DNA from: CAKZSB01 sp964573105
GTDB taxonomy: Bacteria > Pseudomonadota > Gammaproteobacteria > Granulosicoccales > Granulosicoccaceae
Length of the DNA stretch: 64,000 nucleotides
Assembly (NCBI GenBank): GCA_964573105.1
Contig: CAZNIS010000029.1
Location: forward strand, 1-64,000
Reading direction: 5' to 3'
Numbering within the stretch: position 1 is the stretch's first letter; the number at the start of each line of letters is the position of its first letter. The notes under the pieces were generated by a model. It ran no database searches. It was not told the DNA's origin and saw nothing but the letters and a program-made list of their open reading frames with translations. Both the position numbers and the translations under genes were made by a program. Positions 35,383 through 44,370 of the stretch are shown in pieces.

Positions 35383-36186
35383 CTACGACTGCTGCGGGGC
35401 AACCGACAGTTTGCCCTGCACCTGATGGTAGTCGATCAGCGCGCCAACCAGGCCGTTGCCAATCGCGGCCGCAACAAAGGTGTGCAGATAGTCGATGCCG
35501 GCATCGGGGCGATCGCGCGGTGTGCCAATCGCCTGCTGCACCGAGGCGAATTTGTCGGCAAGAATACGCGAGCCTGCCAGCTTGTCAGCGTCATCCAGCA
35601 ATCGCGGCCGAAGCCCGGCCAGCACATCCAGTTTCTGTTCGACAAACGCATCGAACGATGCATCAATCGACTCTACCTGCACGAGCTCGGCGTGTTTCAG
35701 GTTGCGCTCCAGCCATAGCGTGTAGGCGGCCCGATGTTTGGTGGCGATGCGCACGCCGGGCTGATCAACCTCGGCAAACGATGTGATGGATGAACCAGCC
35801 GGCACCAGACAGGTGCTCTCTATCTCGCAGTAAGCGCTGGTGAATGCGATGTGTTTGGCGCGAGCGGGCTCGGCACCGATGTTACCGATATCCCATTCCG
35901 TTCCCACCGCATCGGCCACCTGACCCGGCGAATCAAACGGCACCAGTTTTAACTCTACCCCGAGTTTCTTCGCAAGCGCTGCTGCCATGTCGGGTGAGAC
36001 GCCAATCGGACCACCTGCTTCATCGCGCTGGGTGACTAGTAAAAAATTGCTCAGATTAATACCCGCTCGCAAACTGCCGCCGGGGGCCAGCGCCTCAACA
36101 ATTGCACGGTTGGCCGCTGGCAGCGCGTCGACCTGACTGGCGATAGTGGCTTCGGTGAGTGCCGAGCGAGCGGGGTGAATCGACAT
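35383..36186 (-). CDS. Type 3 solute-binding-domain protein without a signal peptide
   Basis: A 267-residue protein that follows the SBP_bac_3 pattern after about residue 36: LRAGINLSNFLLVTQ, GVSPDMAAALAKKLGVELKL, EWDIGNIGAEPARAKHIAFT and VRIATKHRAAYTLWLER. The N-terminus (MSIHPARSALTEATIASQVD) is hydrophilic, so there is no export signal, and no transporter genes are beside it. It may be a cytoplasmic ligand binder, or the start could be misplaced; no in-frame hydrophobic leader exists upstream within reach. It is convergent with the quinone reductase gene. Confidence 0.75.
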   Translation of the reverse strand: MSIHPARSALTEATIASQVDALPAANRAIVEALAPGGSLRAGINLSNFLLVTQRDEAGGPIGVSPDMAAALAKKLGVELKLVPFDSPGQVADAVGTEWDIGNIGAEPARAKHIAFTSAYCEIESTCLVPAGSSITSFAEVDQPGVRIATKHRAAYTLWLERNLKHAELVQVESIDASFDAFVEQKLDVLAGLRPRLLDDADKLAGSRILADKFASVQQAIGTPRDRPDAGIDYLHTFVAAAIGNGLVGALIDYHQVQGKLSVAPQQS

Positions 36187-36314
36187 AAGTTCGCCATAGT
36201 GAGTGATGGACGCATCATTCTAACCGCAAAAGTCTCTCTTTCGCCCCTGCCGGTTGAACCATCGCGTGCAACCCGCACTCAAAATCGGGCCACTTCAACG
36301 CCGGTATTGTGATC

Positions 36315-36791
36315 ATGACCCTGCCCCAACGGCTGTCGATAACCTTGTTCGCCCTGTGCTCCCTTTTCATCGGCAGCGCATTCGCCGCCGAGCCAGTCAG
36401 TAAATCGAGATTCAAGGGCGTGGCGATCGGTGGGCACGACAGCCTCGCTTATCACGAATTCGCGGTAGAAGATCATCAGCCGGCCGTCAAGGGCTCGAAA
36501 AAATATGTGGTCCGATACAAGGGGGCAAAATGGCAGTTTGGCTCCGCGCGAAGCCGCGATTTGTTCAAGGCCGATCCAGAGCGCTACGCCCCGGCCTACA
36601 ATGGTCACTGCGCCAACGCGCTAAGCCTTGGCAAGGGACTACTGCGCACCGACGGAACGCACTGGGAGATATTCGGTGACAAGCTGTATCTGTTTTACGC
36701 GGCAAAAGGCCGCGATCGCTGGCTCGACGGCAACTGGGAAAACTACAAGGTAACCGCCGATGCCGAGTGGCAGAAAATAGCGGGTCAGTAG
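36315..36791 (+). CDS. Exported YHS-domain protein
   Basis: A 158-residue protein with a signal peptide (LSITLFALCSLFIGSAFA, cut before AEP). The YHS-type domain covers most of the rest: GVAIGGHDSLAYHE, KGSKKYVVRYKGAKWQFGS, DLFKADPERYAPAYNGHCAN and LYLFYAAKGRDRWLDGNW. Such proteins are periplasmic and thought to bind metal or a small ligand. GTG 36309 is an alternative start two codons earlier. A hairpin follows the stop. Confidence 0.85.
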   Translation: MTLPQRLSITLFALCSLFIGSAFAAEPVSKSRFKGVAIGGHDSLAYHEFAVEDHQPAVKGSKKYVVRYKGAKWQFGSARSRDLFKADPERYAPAYNGHCANALSLGKGLLRTDGTHWEIFGDKLYLFYAAKGRDRWLDGNWENYKVTADAEWQKIAGQ

Positions 36792-36798
36792 CATTTTT

Positions 36799-36828
36799 TG
36801 CGGGAGCTGCCTGTGCATGACTCCCGCA
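36799..36828. terminator. Hairpin after the YHS gene
   Basis: Arms TGCGGGAG (36799-36806) and CTCCCGCA (36821-36828) around a 14-base loop, followed by GGTTTATTAA. It is preceded by six T on the plus strand, so it could also end the convergent transcript. Confidence 0.55.
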
Positions 36829-36864
36829 GGTTTATTAACCGACTACTTGCCGGCAGTATTTTTC

Positions 36865-36900
36865 GTTACTCGCTGCGTTACTCGTTGCGTTACTCGCCTG
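36865..36900. repeat. Three tandem 12-base repeats spanning a stop codon
   Basis: Three copies of GTTACTCGYTGC-like units (36865-36876, 36877-36888, 36889-36900; the last differs at its end). On the minus strand each repeats the end of the oxidoreductase frame, GAGTAACG, so the stop codon TAA occurs three times in frame. Confidence 0.8.
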
Positions 36901-37912
36901 GCACATCTCCGACCTGCACCAGCAGCTTGCCGTTGTTCTTGCCCTCGAACAGTTTGTTGATGGTCTCTGGCAGGGTATCGAAACCCTTGACGATATCCAT
37001 TCGGTACTTGAGTCGTCCATCCATCACCCATTTACCCAGGTCCTGCAACGCATCGCGGCTGCGATGCACGTAGTCGAGCACCAGAAACCCCTCGATGCGC
37101 GCGCGCCGACTGATCAACGCCGGCAGATTCTTGACCCCGGCGCCCGGTTCAGTCGCGGCATATTCGGAGATGTATCCGCACAACGGAATGCGCGCGCTGA
37201 TATTGATCAGCGACAGGGCCATGTCGAGCATCTGTCCGCCGACGTTTTCAAAATAGACGTCGATGCCGCGCGGGCAGGCATCTTTTAGCTGCCGGTAGGC
37301 ATTGGCGCTGCGGTAGTTGACGGTAGCATCAACGCCCAGTTCCTTCTCCAGCCACTCACACTTTTCGCTGGAACCCGCGATACCGACAACGCGCATGCCT
37401 TTGATCTTGCCAATCTGGCACACCACAGAACCAACGGCACCAGCCGCTGCCGACACGACCAGGGTTTCACCTTTCTCCGGCTTGCCGACTTCCAGCAAAC
37501 CGAAATAGGCGGTGATACCGGTCATACCCAACGGCCCCATGTAAGTCGCCAATGGCAATCCGCTGTTGGCCGGCACTTGCGAAAAACCGCGCCCGTCGGT
37601 AATGACGTGCGTCTGCCAGCCGGTCATGCCCTGCACGATGTCGCCCAGTTTGAACGCCGGATTAGCAGTTTTGACGATCACACCCATACCGAGGCTGCGC
37701 ATCACCTCACCCTTTTGCACCGCGGGCAGATAGGTGTCCATCTGTGCCCACATGCGCTGCGTCGGATCGAGCGACAAATAAAACACCTTAACCAGAAATT
37801 CCCCATCCTTGAGATCGGGTATCATGGCCTCGGTGAGGGTAAAGTCATCTTTTGAAAACAGCCCCTCGGGACGGTTCGCCAACAGCCACTGTCGGTTGAG
37901 TTTACTTTCCAC
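36890..37912 (-). CDS. NADP-dependent oxidoreductase, leukotriene B4 dehydrogenase / CurA type
   Basis: A 340-residue MDR enzyme: N-terminal VESKLNRQWLLANRPEG, LSLDPTQRMWAQMDTYLP, MGMGVIVKTANP, then the nucleotide motif VSAAAGAVGSVVCQIGKIKG, IDVYFENVGGQMLD and CGYISEYA. The set is typical of the prostaglandin reductase/CurA family that reduces the double bond of alpha,beta-unsaturated ketones and aldehydes. The start is GTG 37912, because the family begins within a few residues of it and no in-frame ATG precedes it closely. Its stop lies in the triple 12-base repeat. It is divergent from folK-folP. Confidence 0.9.
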   Translation of the reverse strand: MESKLNRQWLLANRPEGLFSKDDFTLTEAMIPDLKDGEFLVKVFYLSLDPTQRMWAQMDTYLPAVQKGEVMRSLGMGVIVKTANPAFKLGDIVQGMTGWQTHVITDGRGFSQVPANSGLPLATYMGPLGMTGITAYFGLLEVGKPEKGETLVVSAAAGAVGSVVCQIGKIKGMRVVGIAGSSEKCEWLEKELGVDATVNYRSANAYRQLKDACPRGIDVYFENVGGQMLDMALSLINISARIPLCGYISEYAATEPGAGVKNLPALISRRARIEGFLVLDYVHRSRDALQDLGKWVMDGRLKYRMDIVKGFDTLPETINKLFEGKNNGKLLVQVGDVPGE

Positions 37913-38125
37913 TGCATTCTCGGTTAGCGGTTCAGGCGAAGATGGTAACGCATCTGAAGCACCTGCGAGCCAATCGCCGCTGAGTGGTTGAAAAACATAC
38001 GGCCGAAAACATCCCAATCCAACGGGGCAGGCTGTCGCAGCGGCATCGACCGGTGGTAACGTTATCAGCCAGTAATGCAGTGCCTGACCTTGTCCACTCC
38101 ATTTAATCCCATCGAGTGTCCCACG

Positions 38126-39400
38126 ATGAATGTCTTTCTCAGCCTCGGTTCCAATCTCGGTGATCGCCACGACAACCTGCGCCGGGCGATCGCGATGCTG
38201 GAACAAAAAGGCAACCGCCTGTTGCGCGTATCGCCAGTGATCGAGACACCGGCGCTGCTGCCGGAAGATGCACCCTGGGAGTGGAACATGCCGTTCCTCA
38301 ACATGGCGATTGAAATGCAGGCCAGCTGCACACCTGAGGAATTTCGCGGTGCCATCGCCGATATTCAGACCACGCTCGGCCGCAGCAATGAATCGCGCTG
38401 GTCACCGCGCCCGGTAGATATCGACATCCTGCTGTGGGGCCGAGAGATCATCGAGACTGATACGCTTACGATACCGCATCTGGATCTGCACCGCCGGCAC
38501 TTCGTACTCACACCCATGATCGCGCTGGAACCGACGCTGACGATACCGGGCAAGGGCGACAAGACACTGCTCGAGTGGTCACTCGATTTGCCACATCACA
38601 TGCCGCTGTGGATGGGCATCGTCAACACCACGCCGGACAGCTTCTCAGACGGTGGGTCGAATCTCGCGCACGACGCGGCAGCGGCAAGTATCGACAGCAT
38701 GATCGACGCCGGTGTGAATATCATCGACATCGGCGGTGAGTCGACTCGCCCCGGTGCAAGCGAAGTCGATCATGCGACCGAGTGGTCGCGCGTTGCCCCG
38801 GCACTGGAACACTTGCGGCAAAGAAAGTCCGATCCGCTGCGACCACTGATCAGCCTGGATACCCGGCATGCGCCGGTCGCCGCCAACGGATTAGAAGCCG
38901 GCGTCGACATCATCAACGATGTATCCGGCCTGACAGATCCAGCCATGATCGAGCTGGCGCAAAGCAGCACCTGCGAGTGGATTGCGATGCACAGCCTGAG
39001 TGTGCCGGCCAGCGCCGACATCACCCTACCCGCTGACAAACATCCGGTAGATGAGTTGCGCGCCTGGCTGGACCAACGCATCAGCGAGTGGGACAAAGCG
39101 GGCATCAGCCTGAATCGGATTATTTTTGACATCGGCATCGGCTTTGGCAAAAACAGTTTGCAATCGCTGAAGCTGCTGCAGGCGGCAAGCGAGTTTCGTC
39201 GCTACGGTTTGCGCCTGCTGGTGGGGCACTCACGCAAGTCATTCATGCGTCAGTTCGCCAGCGCCAACACCCACGAACGCGACATGGTAACCATCGGTGC
39301 GGCCCTGCATTTGTGTCAGCAGGGTGTCGATATTATTCGCGTACACAATGTTGCGGATCATCTGGCAGCCTACCGCGGCTGGTCACACCTGGCAGGGTAG
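38126..39400 (+). CDS. folK-folP: Bifunctional HPPK-dihydropteroate synthase fusion
   Basis: A 424-residue folate enzyme that would pyrophosphorylate 6-hydroxymethyl-dihydropterin and then condense it with p-aminobenzoate. Residues 1-160 are HPPK (LSLGSNLGDRHDNL, RWSPRPVDIDILLWG). Residues about 165-424 are DHPS: MGIVNTTPDSFSDGG, IIDIGGESTRPGA, SLDTRHAPVA, INDVSG, DIGIGFGKN and LVGHSRKSFM, all catalytic regions intact. In most gammaproteobacteria folK and folP are separate, while fusions are usual in fungi and plants and known in some bacteria. ATG 38126 starts the HPPK fold. A LivM-type gene follows after 22 bases. Confidence 0.94.
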   Translation: MNVFLSLGSNLGDRHDNLRRAIAMLEQKGNRLLRVSPVIETPALLPEDAPWEWNMPFLNMAIEMQASCTPEEFRGAIADIQTTLGRSNESRWSPRPVDIDILLWGREIIETDTLTIPHLDLHRRHFVLTPMIALEPTLTIPGKGDKTLLEWSLDLPHHMPLWMGIVNTTPDSFSDGGSNLAHDAAAASIDSMIDAGVNIIDIGGESTRPGASEVDHATEWSRVAPALEHLRQRKSDPLRPLISLDTRHAPVAANGLEAGVDIINDVSGLTDPAMIELAQSSTCEWIAMHSLSVPASADITLPADKHPVDELRAWLDQRISEWDKAGISLNRIIFDIGIGFGKNSLQSLKLLQAASEFRRYGLRLLVGHSRKSFMRQFASANTHERDMVTIGAALHLCQQGVDIIRVHNVADHLAAYRGWSHLAG

Positions 39401-39422
39401 ACAAGATCAGTCGACTGTAGCG

Positions 39423-40682
39423 GTGAACATCCGCTGGATCGTACTCGCCGTTGTGAGTCTGCTGCTGTTGCTATTGCCGCAGCTGTTGCCGGTGCGCAGC
39501 ACCATCACCATCATGAACCAGATGGCGATCACAATTGTGTTCGCGATGAGCTACAACATGCTGCTGGGCCAGGCGGGCCTGTTGAGTTTTGGCCACGCCA
39601 TCTACATGGGGCTGGGCGGCATATTTTGTCTGCATCTGATGAATTTCATTCAGTACGACGGCTGGTGGATTCCACTGCCACTGCTGCCCCTGTTTGGCGG
39701 CTTGTTCAGTCTGATCATCGCGATGTTGTTCGGGTCCTTTTCAACCCGCAGGGCCGGCAGCACATTTGCGATGATCACACTCGGTCTGTGTGAACTGGTA
39801 ATCGCGAGCACCGTGGTGATCGGTGTGTTCTTTGCCGCCAGTGGTGATCGCACTTACGCGCCTGCCATTTTCGGCTACGATTTCAGCACCCAGCATGAAG
39901 TTTATTATCTGGTTACCGGCTGGATGTTGTTTAGCGTCGCGGTACTCTACTACCTGACCCGGACCCCATTGGGCAGAATGATCAACGCGGTGCGGGATAA
40001 CCCCGAGCGCGCGGAGTTTGTTGGCTACTCGCAGTGGTTGCTGCGCTATCTGGCATTTTGCATCGGCGGCTTCTTTGCCGGTGTTGCCGGAGGTCTGTTT
40101 GCCATCAACTTTGAAATCATCACTGGTGAAAACCTGGATCTCGCAGCTTCCGGTGAAATACTCATGGTGACGGTACTCGGTGGCACCGGATTTTTCTTTG
40201 GCCCCATTATTGGCGCCATCGTGTTTACATTGATGCAAACCGTGTTGAGCCTGTACACCGAATTGTGGCGGCTGTATCTGGGCATTCTGTTCGTGGCAAT
40301 GACCATGTACTTTCCCGGTGGGCTCACGGGCTTGATTGCCCTGCATGCCGCACCCTTGCGATGCGGCGGACTGCACCGACTGTTTCTACCCTATTGCAGG
40401 TTGCTGTTTCCCTCTATCATCGCCGTTGCCGCCATCGTGGCACTGCTGGAGTTAACCTATCGGCAGCGATTTATCACCACCAGCGAGAACATCGTCACCT
40501 GGATGGGACTGCAACTATCCGGTGTATCCGTAACAGTATTTCTGATGGCGCTGGCTATCGCCGCGATCTGGATCGCCGCTCGACAAACGGGCCAGGTTGC
40601 TGCAGCCTGGCAAGCTGCCTGCGATAGTCCCTTCGACCCGGCGATCGGTATCCATCGTCAGCAACGATGGCACGTGGAATAG
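39423..40682 (+). CDS. livM: LivM-type branched-chain amino acid ABC permease, orphan, with C-terminal extension
   Basis: A 419-residue membrane protein. Residues 1-305 are a LivM-type permease: NMLLGQAGLLSFGHAIYMGL, RTPLGRMINAVRDNPERAEF, GGFFAGVAGGLFAINFE and VTVLGGTGFFFGPIIGA. After this there are about 110 more residues with two predicted helices (around SIIAVAAIVALLELTY and VSVTVFLMALAIAAIW), not part of the usual LivM end. No LivH, LivF, LivG or LivK lies on either side, so the rest of the transporter must be elsewhere or lost. The start is GTG 39423, 22 bases after folP. Confidence 0.85.
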   Translation: MNIRWIVLAVVSLLLLLLPQLLPVRSTITIMNQMAITIVFAMSYNMLLGQAGLLSFGHAIYMGLGGIFCLHLMNFIQYDGWWIPLPLLPLFGGLFSLIIAMLFGSFSTRRAGSTFAMITLGLCELVIASTVVIGVFFAASGDRTYAPAIFGYDFSTQHEVYYLVTGWMLFSVAVLYYLTRTPLGRMINAVRDNPERAEFVGYSQWLLRYLAFCIGGFFAGVAGGLFAINFEIITGENLDLAASGEILMVTVLGGTGFFFGPIIGAIVFTLMQTVLSLYTELWRLYLGILFVAMTMYFPGGLTGLIALHAAPLRCGGLHRLFLPYCRLLFPSIIAVAAIVALLELTYRQRFITTSENIVTWMGLQLSGVSVTVFLMALAIAAIWIAARQTGQVAAAWQAACDSPFDPAIGIHRQQRWHVE

Positions 40683-40748
40683 CGGCAAACACAATCTGTA
40701 CTTGCAGAACACCGTATACTCGATCGACGATTTACCCGACAGATACGA

Positions 40749-41180
40749 ATGGAAATAGAAATTGTTGATACCGATGACGCCCGCACCGAGACAGTGCTTG
40801 CAGGCTTGCGTCGTTATAACCGGCAGTTCAGCCAGGGTACCAGCCAACCGCTAAACGTATTTGCACAAGAGCAGCAACAAACAGTGGGCGGGCTGACAGG
40901 TGTGACCTACGGCGGCTGGCTTCACGTTGATGAGCTGTGGGTCAGTGAAGCGGCGCGCGGCCAATCAATCGGCACTCAATTGTTACTGGCAGCAGAGCGC
41001 GAGGCGCTTCGCCGTGGTTGCAGTGGGTCGACACTGGACACCTACAGTTTTCAGGCACTGGCCTTTTATCAAAAGCTTGGCTATCGACAGTTTGGCGTGC
41101 TGGACGGTTACGCCGGCCGCTACCAGCGCCACTATTTGCAAAAGGCACTCACACCGGCACAGCCAGCAGCGCAGGTCTGA
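40749..41180 (+). CDS. GNAT N-acetyltransferase
   Basis: A 143-residue acetyl-CoA-dependent acetyltransferase. Central strands GGLTGVTYGGWLHVDELWVS lead into the acetyl-CoA pyrophosphate loop EAARGQSIGTQLLLAAE, in which the usual RGxGxG reads RGQSIG, and ALAFYQKLGYRQFGVL ends the fold. The substrate is not identifiable. It is a single gene, convergent with the DAO-type oxidase. Confidence 0.88.
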   Translation: MEIEIVDTDDARTETVLAGLRRYNRQFSQGTSQPLNVFAQEQQQTVGGLTGVTYGGWLHVDELWVSEAARGQSIGTQLLLAAEREALRRGCSGSTLDTYSFQALAFYQKLGYRQFGVLDGYAGRYQRHYLQKALTPAQPAAQV

Positions 41181-41199
41181 TATCCAACAACGTCCAGCG

Positions 41200-42540
41200 T
41201 TACAACGCCGGCCCGAGCTCCATTTTTGAGCCGTCGCTAAATCGCGAGAACCGAAAGCGTTGCAGATCGTAGGCGACCGGCTGGCCCATGACGAGTTCAG
41301 CGACGAGCTTGCCAGCGGCCGGACCGATGCCGAAACCGTGACCGCTAAACCCGGTGGCGAGCACCAGACCACGCGGATCATCAAGCGCATCGATCACTGG
41401 CACAATATCAGGGGTGGTCTCGATCATGCCTGCCCACGCCTCCTGAATGGGTACATTGGCAAGCGCTGGAAAACGCTCGGCAATGCGTGATTTCATCCGC
41501 TCGATACACCCGCGATTGGGCATGGGATTCAGTACCCGGGTTTGCTCGAACGGCGTGGTTTCATCTGCCTGCCAGCGGCGCGCCGTGCCCCAGGCATCCG
41601 GGTATTGTGCCGGCGCGGCCGGGCGCAACCGGGTGCTGCGCCAATCATCCATGATGGCTGGTATAAACGGTTTGAAGTATTGAAACGATGACCGGCCGAC
41701 GTAGTGCTCGCGAAAATCGCACAGCGCAAGCGAATAGCCACCATCCTGCCGACGGCGAAAGGCAATCTTTTCATCCGCCGCATTGCCCTTGAATACATCG
41801 GTGACTGGCGCTGTTGCCGCAACGGTGCTGCGCACCGCCAATTGTGGTAACTGCAAACCCAGATTGCCAAGAAACAATGACGACCAGGCCCCGGCTGCCA
41901 GCACTACTCGCTCACAGCGCACGGTGCCCGATTCGGTCACCACGGCTGTAACCTCGCCGGCTGTCTGTTCAATGGTGCGCACCGCGCAGCTCTCGCGAAT
42001 CTTCGCGCCCGCCCGTTGTGCCGCCACGGCCATGGCCGGCACGGCTTTCCAGGGTTCGGCGCGTCCATCGCTTTGCGTGTACAGACCACCGATCCACTGC
42101 CCCGGCGTACAGTCCATCATCGATTCGATTTCGGCGGCGCTCAACATGCGAGTATCGAGTTGGTGTTGTCGCGCCACTTCCAGCCAGGCTTCAAGCTCGG
42201 CGAGTTTCTTTTCGTCGCTGGCCAGATACACCACACCTTCGCGTTGAAACCCGCAATCCTCGCCAGTTTGTCGATCCATATCGTCCCACAGGCGACTGGC
42301 TTCCATCATGATCGGCAGCTCGTCCGGATCTCTACCCTGCTGGCGAATCCAGCCCCAGTTGCGCGACGACTGCTCACCGGCAACCCTGCCCTTTTCGCAC
42401 AACAGCACACTGCGCCCTTTTTGCGCCAGATGCCAGGCGGTAGACACGCCGACGATGCCGGCACCGATAACGACTGTCTCGACAGTCGATGGCAGTGCAT
42501 CGTGAAAGCGGCTTGGCGAATGTTCAGATAGCGTTTGAAT
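41200..42540 (-). CDS. FAD-dependent amine/amino-acid oxidase (DAO type) with apparent non-canonical start
   Basis: A protein of about 446 residues. The FAD-binding motif VVIGAGIVGVSTAWHLA is in frame but lies upstream of the first in-frame GTG (at 42447, inside the motif). Upstream to 42600 there is no in-frame ATG, GTG or TTG that would include it. An ATT at 42540 or ATC at 42543, 6-9 bases after GGCAGG, is the likely start, as in infC. Further motifs are SSRNWGWIRQQGRDPDE, EPWKAVPAMAVAAQRAG, VLAAGAWSS and the C-terminal GLVLATGFSGHGFGIGPAAG. It belongs with DadA/glycine oxidase/PuuB-like enzymes; the substrate is unknown. A sequencing error is the alternative reading. Confidence 0.8.
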   Translation of the reverse strand: MQTLSEHSPSRFHDALPSTVETVVIGAGIVGVSTAWHLAQKGRSVLLCEKGRVAGEQSSRNWGWIRQQGRDPDELPIMMEASRLWDDMDRQTGEDCGFQREGVVYLASDEKKLAELEAWLEVARQHQLDTRMLSAAEIESMMDCTPGQWIGGLYTQSDGRAEPWKAVPAMAVAAQRAGAKIRESCAVRTIEQTAGEVTAVVTESGTVRCERVVLAAGAWSSLFLGNLGLQLPQLAVRSTVAATAPVTDVFKGNAADEKIAFRRRQDGGYSLALCDFREHYVGRSSFQYFKPFIPAIMDDWRSTRLRPAAPAQYPDAWGTARRWQADETTPFEQTRVLNPMPNRGCIERMKSRIAERFPALANVPIQEAWAGMIETTPDIVPVIDALDDPRGLVLATGFSGHGFGIGPAAGKLVAELVMGQPVAYDLQRFRFSRFSDGSKMELGPAL

Positions 42541-42750
42541 GATGGAAATCCTGCCTGTCAGATAACAGAAATTGCCACGCGCCAGCCTAGCCCGAACTAA
42601 TCATGAACCTGACGATTTCTCACTTGATCCTTGTTCCCACAGCTGATCTCGCGCCCTTGCAAATATCAGTAAGTATTCGACGCGGTCGCGATATCCGCTG
42701 TGGAAACAATTATCTGCGCGATATTCTCGCCCTTTCATGAATAGTCCGGG

Positions 42751-44361
42751 CTAGAATGGCGCCGGATCCTCAAACTCGATTATATGCCCGGACGGATGCA
42801 GAAATCGAAGATAATCAGCATGCAGCAGAAGTCGTGCACCGGCCTTGCCGTAGAGTTCATCACCGATAATAGGCGCATTGAGACCATCGGGGTGGGCTGC
42901 ATGCACGCGCAACTGGTGAGTTCGGCCGCTGCACGGGTAAAAGTGTACTCGCGTGCCAGCATCAATGCTCTCGATTACCTCATAGCGGGTGACTGCCGGC
43001 TTGCCATGCTGATAGCAGACCATTTGCCTGGGGCGATCTTCAAGGTCAACACGAACCGGCAAATCGATCTGACCCGCATCTGAATGCACTGTGGTTTCCA
43101 GTAGCGCTACATAGCGCTTGTGTACCAGCCGTCGTTCAAATTGCTGCTGCAAAGCCTTATGAGCACGGCGATGGCGGGCTGCAAGCAAAAGGCCGGACGT
43201 GGCCTGATCGAGCCGATGCACCAACAGCCGCTGAAGGCTATCGCCGCCGTATCTGGCCTGCAGTCTGGATTCTGCGCTGTCATCGTGCGTTATTCCGGGC
43301 ACCGACAACATGCCGGCCGGCTTACTGACAACGATGATGTCCTGATCTTCGTAAATGAGGCGCGGCTCGTTTGTGCTAAACACGGGCAGAGAAAGATGTG
43401 CAGCCGTGTCGACATTAACGCCTGTCAGCAGAAACGGCAGAATCGGCCCGCACTTGCTGCGACAGGCCGGATAGAAACTGCGATGCCGACGAAGCCCGCG
43501 CTGACCGTCACCTGGCTCCCACCAGAACTCGGCCAGACAGACCGGTTGCAAGCCTTCGAGGTTCGCGTACTGCAATAACTTTGGTGCAGCACAATCGCCT
43601 GCACCGCCCGGCGGCAGAGCGTCGCCAAAGAGTTGCCTGATGGGTCTGCGCTCACCATTGCTCGCACACAGGTGATAGTCATCGAACAGTCGCGTCTGTA
43701 GCTGCCGCGACAACACCCGTCGTTGATCACGAAGTTGATCCAGTTCCAGGTACATCGAGTCGCAATCGCGCCGCGCAGCGGCGAGCCTTGATTCACTGGC
43801 TGTTTTAAGCGCACGCCATTCGCGTCGATCCTCGCGACTTTGCGCCGCGAGCGCCAGCTCATTGTGCCGCACGTCTGCGATCAGTCGAAGCCGGTCCCGC
43901 TCGCGCTTTCGGTCGTGGTTGCGCTGTCGCATGGCCGCGAGCTGTCTCTGCGTTTGCGATTCCGCCCGTCGCAACCAGCGCTGTCGCAGTTTGATTTCAC
44001 GGCTGGTAGCAATGGCGGTAATGCGATCTGACAGACGCTGCAGCTCGCGCTCACCGGGAATCAGGATGTCGTTGCGGGCGTCAGGATTAAACAAGGGTGG
44101 AACAAAACTATTGTGGCACCATTTATCAGCCAGCATTCCCGAGTAAGCAGCGAGATAACCCAGCCTGTCTGATTGATCGCGAACCACCAGCACGCCAAAC
44201 ATCTTGCCGCCATCGACTCGATAGTCGTGGCCTGCAGCAATTGCTGGCAACCGTTGCTGTAGATGCCCGGCTGCGACGCGCGCTAACGGGTGTGGAGTGC
44301 CGTTGAACGGACTGGGAAATCCTGCAGGTGTATCTGCGGAGTTATCGAGTAGTGTCAGCAC
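42751..44361 (-). CDS. RluA-family pseudouridine synthase with N-terminal coiled-coil region
   Basis: A 536-residue protein. Residues 330-536 are the catalytic domain: LIYEDQDIIVVSKPAGMLSV, the catalytic aspartate in HRLDQATSGLLL, KRYVALLE and the C-terminal SGRTHQLRVHAAH with LLLHADYLRF. Residues about 100-240 are basic and strongly coiled-coil (RAESQTQRQLAAMRQRNHDR, LELDQLRDQRRVLSRQL), a layout I recall from long RluA relatives in Vibrio and Shewanella. The target RNA is unknown; rRNA or tRNA uridine is expected. GTG 44361 lies 9 bases after the aldo-keto reductase stop, so the two are probably one transcript. Confidence 0.9.
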   Translation of the reverse strand: MLTLLDNSADTPAGFPSPFNGTPHPLARVAAGHLQQRLPAIAAGHDYRVDGGKMFGVLVVRDQSDRLGYLAAYSGMLADKWCHNSFVPPLFNPDARNDILIPGERELQRLSDRITAIATSREIKLRQRWLRRAESQTQRQLAAMRQRNHDRKRERDRLRLIADVRHNELALAAQSREDRREWRALKTASESRLAAARRDCDSMYLELDQLRDQRRVLSRQLQTRLFDDYHLCASNGERRPIRQLFGDALPPGGAGDCAAPKLLQYANLEGLQPVCLAEFWWEPGDGQRGLRRHRSFYPACRSKCGPILPFLLTGVNVDTAAHLSLPVFSTNEPRLIYEDQDIIVVSKPAGMLSVPGITHDDSAESRLQARYGGDSLQRLLVHRLDQATSGLLLAARHRRAHKALQQQFERRLVHKRYVALLETTVHSDAGQIDLPVRVDLEDRPRQMVCYQHGKPAVTRYEVIESIDAGTRVHFYPCSGRTHQLRVHAAHPDGLNAPIIGDELYGKAGARLLLHADYLRFLHPSGHIIEFEDPAPF

Positions 44362-44370
44362 GCGCGCAAG

